Part shown: positions 1 through 6,062 of the stretch, in pieces
Position numbering within the stretch: position 1 is the first letter of the stretch
Layout of the letters: each line of letters begins with the position of its first letter
Assembly: GCA_035604455.1 (NCBI GenBank)
Contig: DATNIM010000152.1
Coordinates: 1-13,308 of the forward strand
Source of the DNA: AG25 sp035604455
Lineage (GTDB): Bacteria > Gemmatimonadota > Gemmatimonadetes > Gemmatimonadales > GWC2-71-9
DNA length: 13,308 nt
Reading direction: 5' to 3'
Program-made: the position numbers and the translations under genes
The notes under the pieces: model-generated
Databases searched by the model: none
The model's input: the letters and a program-made list of their open reading frames with translations, nothing else
What the model was told of the DNA's origin: nothing

Positions 1-200
1 GAGGTGGTCGCCACCATTCATTAGAGTGCTTTCCGAGATGTGTAGACGAGTGTCGGGGGCTCAGGCAGGAGAACGATGTCCTGGGCCATCCGATGGTTTC
101 ACGGCCTTGACGCTTGACCCCTCAACGTCCGACGACTGATCGCGTCCCGCCGCGCCGTACCAACACGGCTAGGCCCGCTGGTTACGACGCCCAGTCGTCA
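1..200. other. Intergenic stretch at left edge
   Basis: I see no convincing gene here. All three plus-strand frames entering from the left edge hit stops within about 140 bases, and their translations look non-coding. On the minus strand an ATG at 21-19, preceded by a GGAAAG-like sequence, could begin a gene running off the left edge, but only seven codons are visible. No clear hairpin terminator for the upstream egt operon was found. Confidence 0.5.
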
Positions 201-1475
201 TCACGCGCTGTTCTGAGCATCGGTCGCCAACCGAATCCCGCTGAACTGCCAACGCGCGTCGGGGGGGAAGAAGTTGCGGTAGCTCACCCGGATGTGTGAC
301 GCGGGCGTCGCGCACGAACCGCCCCGCAGCACGAACTGATTGCACATGAACTTGGCGTTGTACTCGCCCAGCGCACCCTCCACCGGGCGGTATCCCGGAT
401 AGGCCAGGTAGGGGCTGCCCGTCCATTCCCAAACGTCGCCAAACAGCTGCGTGCCGCCGTCGCTCGGCGCCGGATGGAAGCGGCCGCTTTCCACGAAATT
501 CCCCGCGACGGGCCGATCCGCCGCCGTCACTTCCCACTCGGCCTCCGTCGGCAACCGCGCCCTCGACCAGCGCGCGTACGCATCCGCTTCGTAGAAGCTC
601 ACATGACACACGGGCTCCCCGTCGTCGAGCGGACGGAACCCGGCCAGGGTGTAGATCCACGGGGCGCCGTCCTGCTCGGCCCAGTAGAGCGGCGCTTCCC
701 AGCGGCGTTCCCGAACGGTCGTCCACCCGTCGGACAGCCAGAGCTCTGGACGCTGATACCCGCCGTCCGCGATAAACGCCCGGTATTCGCCGTTCGTGAC
801 GAGCCGGTCCGCCATCTGAAATGGCCGGATCAGCTCGTCATGGCGTGGATACTCGTTGTCGAAAGCGAACCCCGGACCGGCGTATCCCATGGCCCGGATT
901 CCCGGCGTCCCATCGATCCAGCCCTGGGCTCGAGCGGCACCAGCCTCTGCGACAACGGCTCCTTCGCGGTATACGGGGCGTAGCGGGTTCTGTGACAGCA
1001 GGTACTTCACGTCAGTGAGAATCAGCTCCTGATGCTGCTGCTCATGATGCAGCCCCAGGTCCACGATGGCCTCCGGAAATGAGCCGGACTCGAGCAGCCG
1101 CTCCATCGCAGCGTCCACGTGGGCGCGGTAGTTGAGGATCTCGGCTACCGTGGGACGGGTGAGCAGTCCGCGATGTGGCCGATACCACTGTGGACCGAGC
1201 GCGTTGTAGTACGAGTTGAAGAGATACTCGAAGCTGGGATGGAAGGGCCGGTACCCCCGCGCGGCGTGTTTGAGGACAAACGTTTCGAAGAACCACGTCG
1301 TATGCGCCAAATGCCACTTGACCGGACTGGCGTCTGGCATGGCCTGCACGGTCATATCCTCGGGTGCTAGCGGTGCAGTCAGCCTTGTGGTCGCCTCCCG
1401 TGCGGTACGGTAGGGTTGCACGAGGTTCCGTACTGCAGGACGCGCCGACGCGTCAGGACCAGTCGTCGTTGGCAT
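201..1475 (-). CDS. egtB: EgtB, iron-dependent sulfoxide synthase of ergothioneine biosynthesis
   Basis: EgtB is a non-haem iron enzyme that joins a thiol donor (gamma-glutamylcysteine or cysteine) to hercynine and oxidises it to the sulfoxide. From the ATG at 1475 the protein is 424 residues, normal for the family. Residues about 20-160 form the DinB-like domain: the LAH at 56-58 and the HEQQH at 144-148 supply the expected iron ligands H58, H144 and H148. Residues about 185-420 are a formylglycine-generating-enzyme/sulfatase-type lectin fold, ending in the typical VLRGGS, SYRNFF and SGIRLA segments. I chose this start because the preceding 32 codons of the open frame lie inside egtD and look unlike EgtB, and because ATG 1475 overlaps the egtD stop by one base (TGATG), a sign of translational coupling. 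No egtA, egtC or egtE is next to it, so the sulfur donor may be cysteine itself; that part is inference. It is the last gene of the minus-strand operon. Confidence 0.93.
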   Translation of the reverse strand: MPTTTGPDASARPAVRNLVQPYRTAREATTRLTAPLAPEDMTVQAMPDASPVKWHLAHTTWFFETFVLKHAARGYRPFHPSFEYLFNSYYNALGPQWYRPHRGLLTRPTVAEILNYRAHVDAAMERLLESGSFPEAIVDLGLHHEQQHQELILTDVKYLLSQNPLRPVYREGAVVAEAGAARAQGWIDGTPGIRAMGYAGPGFAFDNEYPRHDELIRPFQMADRLVTNGEYRAFIADGGYQRPELWLSDGWTTVRERRWEAPLYWAEQDGAPWIYTLAGFRPLDDGEPVCHVSFYEADAYARWSRARLPTEAEWEVTAADRPVAGNFVESGRFHPAPSDGGTQLFGDVWEWTGSPYLAYPGYRPVEGALGEYNAKFMCNQFVLRGGSCATPASHIRVSYRNFFPPDARWQFSGIRLATDAQNSA

Positions 1476-2608
1476 CACTCGCCTCGGCGGAGCAATACCA
1501 GGGCGTACCAACGCTGGGAATCGGTAAACGTGTGCACAGTTTCCATACCAAAGAAGCTCAGATAAGCGCACAGCTCGGGGAGTTCGAATTTGCGGCTGAT
1601 TTCGGTCATCACCCGGTCGCCCGCCTCGAGCGTGATGGTGCGGCCTTCAAGCGGAGCTAGGTGCAGCTGCTGACGGCGCGTCATCCGAGCGAAGATTTCG
1701 ACGCGCTGCCAGTCTGGACGATACGCAGCCTCGTACTCAATAGCGTCTAGGTCGATCTCGCTCCCCAGCTCGCGGTTGATGCGCGCGAAGATGTTCTTGG
1801 TGAACGCGGCGGACCATCCCGCGGCATCGTTATAGGCTGCGTCGATGACCGCGGAGTCTTTCACGAGGTCGATACCGAGGAGCACGAAATCGCCAGGCGT
1901 GAGCGCGCCCCGGATCTTCCCCCAGAACGTGGCCGCCTCGGTCTGATTCAGATTCCCAAGCGTGCTGCCGAGAAACAGCAGCACGAGCGGCGACAGGCGC
2001 TCGAGGAGAGGGAACACGGCCTCGTAGGTGCCGTGCAATCCGTGGACGGATACCCCGGGGTGTCGCGCGGCTAGTGCGTTAGCGGTCTCCACCAGTGTGT
2101 CCCCACTGATATCGACCGGCACATACTGCGCGGTACCGTACGCACGTGTATAACCGGCCAGGATACGCTCGGTCTTTCGAGCATTGCCGGCGCCCAACTC
2201 GACTAACGTGCGGTCCCCGGTCATTCGGCTGATCGTAGCGACCGAGGCATCGAGCAGGGTGTCCTCCATACGCGTGAGGTAGTACTCGGGCGTCTCGCAA
2301 ATCCGTTCGAATAGACGGCTGCCTTCCCCGTCATAGAGATATCGACACGGCAACCACATGGGATGATCGGAGAGCCCCAGGGCGACCGAGCGGGCGAAAT
2401 CCAGCACTGGATGCGCGTCCAGACCGCCGCGCACGGCCGCTGTCCGTCGCTCAGGTATGGCGCGTTCGAAGCGCTCCACAGCCGAGAGGAGATTCACGAG
2501 ATCATCGGGATGCTCGGTGCCCGTGACCTCGATGCCGCGGCCCCGCAGCCGGGCGGTCACCTCCACCGCGGCTGGCCTTCGCTCCCCGAACTCGTCGTCC
2601 ATGGCCAC
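1475..2608 (-). CDS. egtD: EgtD, L-histidine N-alpha-methyltransferase
   Basis: EgtD uses three S-adenosylmethionine to turn histidine into hercynine, the first step of ergothioneine synthesis. It is recognised from the YLYDGEGSRLFERICETPEYY block (residues about 91-111 from the chosen start), the SAM-binding LVELGAGNARKTERIL motif at about 135-150, the FLGSTLGN block at about 212-219 and the C-terminal MTEISRKF. The methyltransferase core starts near residue 68, so the protein (377 aa) carries about 65 extra N-terminal residues over the usual roughly 320. Three starts are possible: TTG 2629, GTG 2608 and ATG 2602. GTG 2608 is preferred because an AGGAGG at 2622-2617 lies 8 nt upstream of it; ATG 2602 is the alternative. 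TTG 2629 would overlap the zinc-finger stop as TTGA and would place that AGGAGG inside the gene. Its stop overlaps the egtB start, so both are presumably made together. Confidence 0.93.
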   Translation of the reverse strand: MAMDDEFGERRPAAVEVTARLRGRGIEVTGTEHPDDLVNLLSAVERFERAIPERRTAAVRGGLDAHPVLDFARSVALGLSDHPMWLPCRYLYDGEGSRLFERICETPEYYLTRMEDTLLDASVATISRMTGDRTLVELGAGNARKTERILAGYTRAYGTAQYVPVDISGDTLVETANALAARHPGVSVHGLHGTYEAVFPLLERLSPLVLLFLGSTLGNLNQTEAATFWGKIRGALTPGDFVLLGIDLVKDSAVIDAAYNDAAGWSAAFTKNIFARINRELGSEIDLDAIEYEAAYRPDWQRVEIFARMTRRQQLHLAPLEGRTITLEAGDRVMTEISRKFELPELCAYLSFFGMETVHTFTDSQRWYALVLLRRGE

Positions 2609-2622
2609 CCGATACTCCTCCT
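2609..2622 (-). promoter_or_regulatory. Ribosome binding site deciding the egtD start
   Basis: On the minus strand AGGAGG at 2622-2617 is followed by an 8-nt spacer to GTG 2608. This is near-ideal spacing and argues against the upstream TTG 2629. The ATG at 2602 would have a 14-nt spacer, which is long. Confidence 0.6.
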
Positions 2623-2625
2623 CTT

Positions 2626-2895
2626 TCAATACTCCGCAAAGGCATCGTCAGGATAGCAGTACAACCACCGCTCTCCCGGCTCGGCTGAGGCGATCACCGG
2701 GTGCCCGCTCGAACGCGCGTGTTTGGAGGCGTGGCGATTGGGGGAGCTGTCGCAGCAGAGAGTCACGCCGCACTCCTGGCACGTGCGCAAATGGACCCAT
2801 TGCGCGCCGATCTTGACGCACTCGGCGCATTCCCGGCGCTGGGCGTGCCGCACCGTGGTGATGGCAGACAGATGAGCGCAGGTGCGGTCGGACAT
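2626..2895 (-). CDS. Small UBP-type zinc finger protein
   Basis: An 89-residue protein made almost wholly of a zf-UBP domain, the zinc finger found in eukaryotic ubiquitin hydrolases and in free-standing bacterial proteins. Likely zinc ligands are C6 and H8 (CAH), C23 and C26 (CAEC), C39 and C42 (CQEC), C47/C48, H55, H59 and H65 (the H-x3-H then GHPV typical of the fold). The C-terminal GERWLYCYPDDAFAEY also matches the family. The ATG at 2895 is chosen over the longer open frame (to 2955) because GGGAGG lies just upstream and the extra codons overlap the preceding flavoprotein gene. It starts 10 nt after the flavoprotein stop and ends 17 nt before egtD. My recollection is that bacterial zf-UBP genes often sit next to cNMP-domain thioredoxin-reductase-like genes; the function is unknown, and a partner or regulatory role for the flavoprotein is only inference. 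It is cytosolic, with no signal peptide. Confidence 0.88.
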   Translation of the reverse strand: MSDRTCAHLSAITTVRHAQRRECAECVKIGAQWVHLRTCQECGVTLCCDSSPNRHASKHARSSGHPVIASAEPGERWLYCYPDDAFAEY

Positions 2896-2905
2896 GGGAG
2901 CCTCC

Positions 2906-4591
2906 CTACTCGTGCAGCACCTGGTGGACGGCGGCGATCGCAATCGATCCTTCACCCACGGCCGACGCCACGCGCTTCAGGCTGCCGGCCCGGACGTCGC
3001 CGATGGCGAACACCCCAGGGAGACTGGTCTCGAGGAGATGGGGAGCACGGGCAAGCGGCCAGCGCGCCGTTGCCAGGTCCTCCGGCGAGAGATCAGGTCC
3101 CGTCTTGATGAACCCCTTGGCGTCGAGCGCGACGCAGCCCTCTAGCCAACGCGTGCAGGGCACCGCGCCTGTCATCGTGAAGACGTGCCGCAGGTCGTGC
3201 GTCTCGACGCGGCCGCTTTGGTTATCGCGCCAGGCCACCCGATCGAGGTGCCCGCTGCCCTCAAGCGTGACGAGCTCCGTGTACACGTGGCGGACGATGG
3301 CCGGATGGTCCTCGATGCGACGGATGAGGTAGCGCGACATGGTGTCGGCCAGCCCGCCCGACCGGATCAGCATGTGTACCCGGCGAGCGGTCTGCGCCAG
3401 GAACACGGCGGCTTGGCCCGCCGAGTTGCCGGCGCCTACCACGACCACTTCTTCCCCGGCGCACAGTTGCGCCTCCATGAAGGTCGCGGCGTAGTACACG
3501 CCCGCGCCTTCGAATTGCGCGAGGTTGTCGATCGGGAGCCGCCGATACGCCGCGCCGGCTGCGATGATCACCGACCGCGCTGGAAGCCGCTGCCCGTCGC
3601 CTACCTCGAGCGCGTACGGCTTGCGATCGCAGGTAAGCCGGGTCGCGTCTTTGGCGATGATCACTTGCGCGCCGAACTTCTCCGCCTGCGTGTACGCGCG
3701 CCCCGCCAGTTCCTGGCCGGAGATCCCCATCGGAAAGCCGAGGTAGTTTTCAATCCGGGAGCTCGCACCGGCCTGGCCCCCCGGCGCGGTGGACTCGACC
3801 ATCAGGACGTCCAGTCCTTCCGACGCCCCGTACACCGCCGCCGCCAGCCCCGAGGGTCCCGCCCCGACGATGACCAGGTCGCGGACGTGAGTCTGGTCGA
3901 TGGCGTCGTTGAAGCCTAGGGCCTCGGCGACCTGCTGATTCGTCGGGTTGCGGAGCACCATCTCACCACACGTGATGACCACGGGCACGTCGGCGGCAGC
4001 GACGTGAAAGCGATCGAGGAGCTCCTGGACGCCGGCATCGCGGTCCAAGTCGACCATCGTGTGGGGATGGCCGTTTCGGGTGAGGAACTCCCGGATGCGA
4101 AGCGTTCCCTGGCAATGCGTCGACCCGAGCACCACGACGTCGCTGACGCCGCGGGCGAGCAGCTCCACGCGACGGAGGATGAATGCGCGCATGAGGATCT
4201 CGTTCAACTCGCCGTCGCTCTGGATGAGCGCCAACAGGTTGTCGCGACCCACCTCGATCACCTCGCCAACCGCTCCGACGCGGATCTGGGCGAGCCCGCG
4301 GCGGCCGGACAGGATGGTGACTTCGCCGGTGAACATCCCTGGGCCAAACGAGGCCACGAGGTCCTCGCCAGCTGCCGAGGGACGGAAGATGTCGATCCGG
4401 CCCGCTGCGACCACGAAGAGACGCGTCACCGGTTCGCCTGCTTGGACCAGCACCTCCTCAGCTTCGACCTGACGCCGGCGCCCGTGTGCGGCCATGCGGG
4501 CGAGCTGCGCCGGCGTCAACGTCGGATAAATGTGCTCGGCGCGCTGACCGGACCCTACGGGCGAGAGCGGGGGCGGTTCGACTTGGGGCAT
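2906..4591 (-). CDS. cNMP-binding / glutaredoxin-like / thioredoxin-reductase-like FAD oxidoreductase
   Basis: A 561-residue, three-part protein. Residues about 24-140 resemble a CRP/FNR-type cyclic-nucleotide-binding domain, with the GEVTILSGRRGLAQIRV segment at about 89-105 in the phosphate-binding-cassette position. Residues about 150-225 resemble a glutaredoxin/thioredoxin-fold domain with a single cysteine, C160, where a redox motif would lie (GSTHCQG). Residues about 237-561 form a thioredoxin-reductase-like flavoprotein: FAD site GAGPSG (243-248), GGQAG (271-275), NADPH site GAGNSAG (387-393), and the C-terminal FAIGDVR (528-534). The active-site CATC of true thioredoxin reductases is absent; the matching place reads YYAATF (366-371). 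It may therefore be a flavin reductase or a reductase working through C160 or another thiol. The family is usually annotated as cyclic-nucleotide-binding thioredoxin-disulfide reductase. ATG 4591 has GAGAGG about 8 nt upstream. It is the first gene of the egt operon, which suggests a redox role connected to ergothioneine or stress thiols, possibly gated by cAMP or cGMP. Confidence 0.88.
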   Translation of the reverse strand: MPQVEPPPLSPVGSGQRAEHIYPTLTPAQLARMAAHGRRRQVEAEEVLVQAGEPVTRLFVVAAGRIDIFRPSAAGEDLVASFGPGMFTGEVTILSGRRGLAQIRVGAVGEVIEVGRDNLLALIQSDGELNEILMRAFILRRVELLARGVSDVVVLGSTHCQGTLRIREFLTRNGHPHTMVDLDRDAGVQELLDRFHVAAADVPVVITCGEMVLRNPTNQQVAEALGFNDAIDQTHVRDLVIVGAGPSGLAAAVYGASEGLDVLMVESTAPGGQAGASSRIENYLGFPMGISGQELAGRAYTQAEKFGAQVIIAKDATRLTCDRKPYALEVGDGQRLPARSVIIAAGAAYRRLPIDNLAQFEGAGVYYAATFMEAQLCAGEEVVVVGAGNSAGQAAVFLAQTARRVHMLIRSGGLADTMSRYLIRRIEDHPAIVRHVYTELVTLEGSGHLDRVAWRDNQSGRVETHDLRHVFTMTGAVPCTRWLEGCVALDAKGFIKTGPDLSPEDLATARWPLARAPHLLETSLPGVFAIGDVRAGSLKRVASAVGEGSIAIAAVHQVLHE

Positions 4592-4605
4592 GGCGTTACC
4601 CTCTC

Positions 4606-4634
4606 AGCGAGTGCGTTGCAACGAGCAATGTCAA
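4606..4634 (-). promoter_or_regulatory. Possible promoter / operator ahead of the egt operon
   Basis: On the minus strand a perfect TTGACA (-35 consensus) is at 4634-4629. Seventeen bases downstream the hexamer is CTCGCT (4611-4606), which is a poor -10, so this promoter is weakly supported. Between them lies a perfect 10-bp palindrome, CGTTGCAACG (4623-4614), a plausible operator. The flavoprotein ATG follows at 4591. Confidence 0.3.
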
Positions 4635-5008
4635 TTCTTCACAACGAGGCCCATGGGAGAGCGGGCATTTAACGGTCGCGCTGCGCTGGGACCCGTAACC
4701 CGCCGCCGCCGCCGGGCGCCCACTCCGTCCAGAATACGGCCCAAGATCTAGAGAAACGCTGCCGCGGCTCGGAAGTTCCGATGCGCCGGCTCCGTCCCCA
4801 ACCCTCAGCACATTCCTGCCGGCCGGTCGTCCCGGACGCTCGTGTTCGGTGACGATCGGGCGGGCGACCGCGACGAGATGACGCCCGCCGACCGTCCATC
4901 GCTCGGACGATTACCTAGCAGTCGTCATCCGTATACACGGCGAACTGCCGGACATGCGCCGCACCGGCCACCTGCACGGCTGCGGCTGTCCCAGGCATCG
5001 GAACAGGA
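4635..5008. other. Non-coding stretch without a recognisable gene
   Basis: Several overlapping open frames occur on both strands but none has a recognisable domain or a good start, and their composition (runs of R, P and G) is typical of chance frames in GC-rich DNA. The minus-strand part from 5008 down to about 4911 may be the further decayed tail of the sensor remnant described next. Confidence 0.5.
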
Positions 5009-5300
5009 CCAAGCGATGCGTCGAACCGCCTGACGAAAGTCGATGTGATGAGACGAAGAAACGACGAGGGGATCGAAGATGGCAGCCGAGAGGACAGTGG
5101 CGAGGACCACGGGCCCCGCGCCAGTATGCCAACCGGTGGGCAGGGTAGCGGCAAGGAACGGCGCCACGGGTGGCTCGAAGTCGAACCGTTGCCCGGATGC
5201 CATCAGCAGCCCTGCGATGATGACGGTGAGCGCGGCGAAACCGCACCGGCACCCGAGCCGATCGCGAGCGCAACCCTCGACCGTCTGCCATGAGGTCCAT
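5009..5300 (-). pseudogene. Frameshifted remnant of a membrane sensor (DUF4118-like) N-terminus
   Basis: Read on the minus strand from ATG 5300, the first about 20 codons end in RSARVPVR. The frame must then shift near 5240 to continue as FAALTVIIAGLLMASG. After that come VAPFLAATLPTGWHTG and AGPVVLATVLSAAIFDPLVV. This series of short hydrophobic helices, with an x-G-x-GP-x-LLATVLSA-like core, resembles the DUF4118 transmembrane region at the N-terminus of KdpD-like and PAS histidine kinases. Similarity fades after about 5009 and no PAS or kinase domain follows on the minus strand, so at most a truncated and frameshifted fragment remains. The shift could be a sequencing or assembly error, but the missing downstream domains argue for real decay. 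The family match is by eye only. Confidence 0.35.
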
Positions 5301-5359
5301 CTATCCTCATCGTGCTACTAGGCTGTGGGGAATTTGGTGACGCCCCCGGGGGATGGCCA

Positions 5360-5378
5360 GAGCGAGTGCAGCTCGCTC
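5360..5378. other. Perfect hairpin, 7-bp stem
   Basis: GAGCGAG (5360-5366) and CTCGCTC (5372-5378) are perfect inverted repeats around a 5-nt loop. No T-run follows on either side, so a classic rho-independent terminator is unlikely. It lies 7 bases after the CCCCCGGGGG palindrome and 16 bases before the tandem repeat. Confidence 0.45.
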
Positions 5379-5394
5379 CGCGCTCCTTATCGTT

Positions 5395-5436
5395 GCGGGT
5401 GTGCCCTCCACTTGAGCGGGTGTGCCCTCCACTTGA
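5395..5436. repeat. Perfect 21-bp tandem direct repeat (two copies)
   Basis: Positions 5395-5415 and 5416-5436 are identical, head-to-tail 21-base units that begin GCGGGTGTG and end CCACTTGA. The unit length is about two helical turns and a multiple of three. No recognised gene contains them. Confidence 0.95.
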
Positions 5437-5590
5437 CGCCGACGTCGCGACGGGCGCCTTTCCCCTTAGCCATTGATTCCTGTACGGACTGGCTCAACAA
5501 AAGCCCGGAGATTCGACTCTTTCGATCCGTAACTGGGCAAGTCCATTCTGGTTCGTTCTGCAGTTGAGTGCTGCTCTGCCCGGTTCAGGG

Positions 5591-5614
5591 ACGTGGCTTG
5601 GCTGCAGGCCACGT
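5591..5614 (+). other. Hairpin ahead of the CPXCG gene
   Basis: ACGTGGC (5591-5597) and GCCACGT (5608-5614) form a 7-bp stem around a 10-nt loop. It ends 20 nt before GTG 5635, so it would lie in the 5' leader if the promoter is upstream. A regulatory role is inference. Confidence 0.35.
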
Positions 5615-5634
5615 GAGGCAGGCGAGGTGCCAGT

Positions 5635-5916
5635 GTGTCTCACCGCGCCGCGTGTTGGCCCAAGGCGATATTGGCGGATGTAGTGTATCCACTTGATGAA
5701 GGCGATTCTCCCGACGAAGATGGCAGGACAGAGACGGAAGCAGTTGTAGTGTGCCCTCATTGTGGCGAAGCGAACACGATGGCCCTCGATCCCGGCGGCG
5801 GGTCGATCCAAGAATACGTCGAGGATTGCCAGGTCTGCTGCCGACCGTGGCGTGTGACGGTGCGTTACGGGACCGACGGGAGCGCGGAGGTCTCTGTCGA
5901 GCCGCTTGCGGAGTGA
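5635..5916 (+). CDS. CPXCG motif-containing cysteine-rich protein
   Basis: A 93-residue protein whose second half matches the CPXCG cysteine-rich family: CPHCGE at residues 40-45, then EYVEDCQVCCRPWRV at about 60-74. The four main cysteines (C40, C43, C65, C68) are expected to bind one zinc. Family members are normally about 60-70 residues and of unknown function. Acidic residues (DEGDSPDEDG) precede the domain. The start is uncertain: GTG 5635 has GAGG seven bases upstream, while GTG 5683 would give a more usual length of 77 residues. The gene stands alone, about 150 bp ahead of the response regulator on the same strand. The first 16 codons do not resemble the family. Confidence 0.8.
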   Translation: MSHRAACWPKAILADVVYPLDEGDSPDEDGRTETEAVVVCPHCGEANTMALDPGGGSIQEYVEDCQVCCRPWRVTVRYGTDGSAEVSVEPLAE

Positions 5917-5941
5917 GCTGCAGCTGGGTCGTATGGGCGAA

Positions 5942-5959
5942 GGCCCCACGGGAAGGGCC
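5942..5959 (+). terminator. Weak hairpin after the CPXCG gene
   Basis: GGCCC (5942-5946) and GGGCC (5955-5959) form a 5-bp GC stem with an 8-nt loop, 26 nt after the CPXCG stop. There is no T-run after it, so a terminator role is uncertain. Confidence 0.2.
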
Positions 5960-6050
5960 GAAGGAGGTCGCCCAACTCGTCCCCGACCTTCTCCCGCTGC
6001 ATTAGATGGTTCTCATACAAACATGTCTGCCGCGCGCCCGCTGCCCGCCA

Positions 6051-6062
6051 TACTTTAGCGGC
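6051..6062 (+). promoter_or_regulatory. Leaderless-type -10 element for the two-component operon
   Basis: TACTTT (6051-6056) fits the TANNNT -10 form and is followed by exactly six bases before GTG 6063. Transcription would thus start at or next to the start codon. No Shine-Dalgarno sequence precedes this GTG, which agrees with a leaderless mRNA. No good -35 is visible. Confidence 0.45.

Larger units (their letters stand above)
5301..5634. other. Repeat- and hairpin-rich intergenic stretch
   Basis: No gene is recognised. It contains a CCCCCGGGGG palindrome (5343-5352), a 7-bp stem hairpin (5360-5378), a perfect 21-bp tandem duplication (5395-5436) and a 7-bp stem hairpin (5591-5614) just before the CPXCG gene. 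No clear -35/-10 pair was found. Confidence 0.5.

Noticed and set aside
1..21. Possible gene start on the minus strand at the left edge (ATG 21-19)
   Set aside because: Only seven codons are in the window and the ribosome binding site is weak, so it cannot be supported.
1476..1571. Upstream extension of the EgtB open frame
   Set aside because: These 32 codons overlap the egtD coding end and do not resemble EgtB; ATG 1475 gives the standard length and coupling.
3185..4672. Plus-strand open frames opposite the flavoprotein gene
   Set aside because: Shadows of a clear minus-strand flavoprotein; no domain, no plausible start signal.
5395..5436. CRISPR array
   Set aside because: Two directly abutting 21-bp copies with no spacers and no cas genes; this is a simple tandem duplication.
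6006..6062. ATG 6006 as response regulator start
   Set aside because: The 19 extra residues are not receiver-domain-like, there is no ribosome binding site, and GTG 6063 gives the canonical N-terminus.
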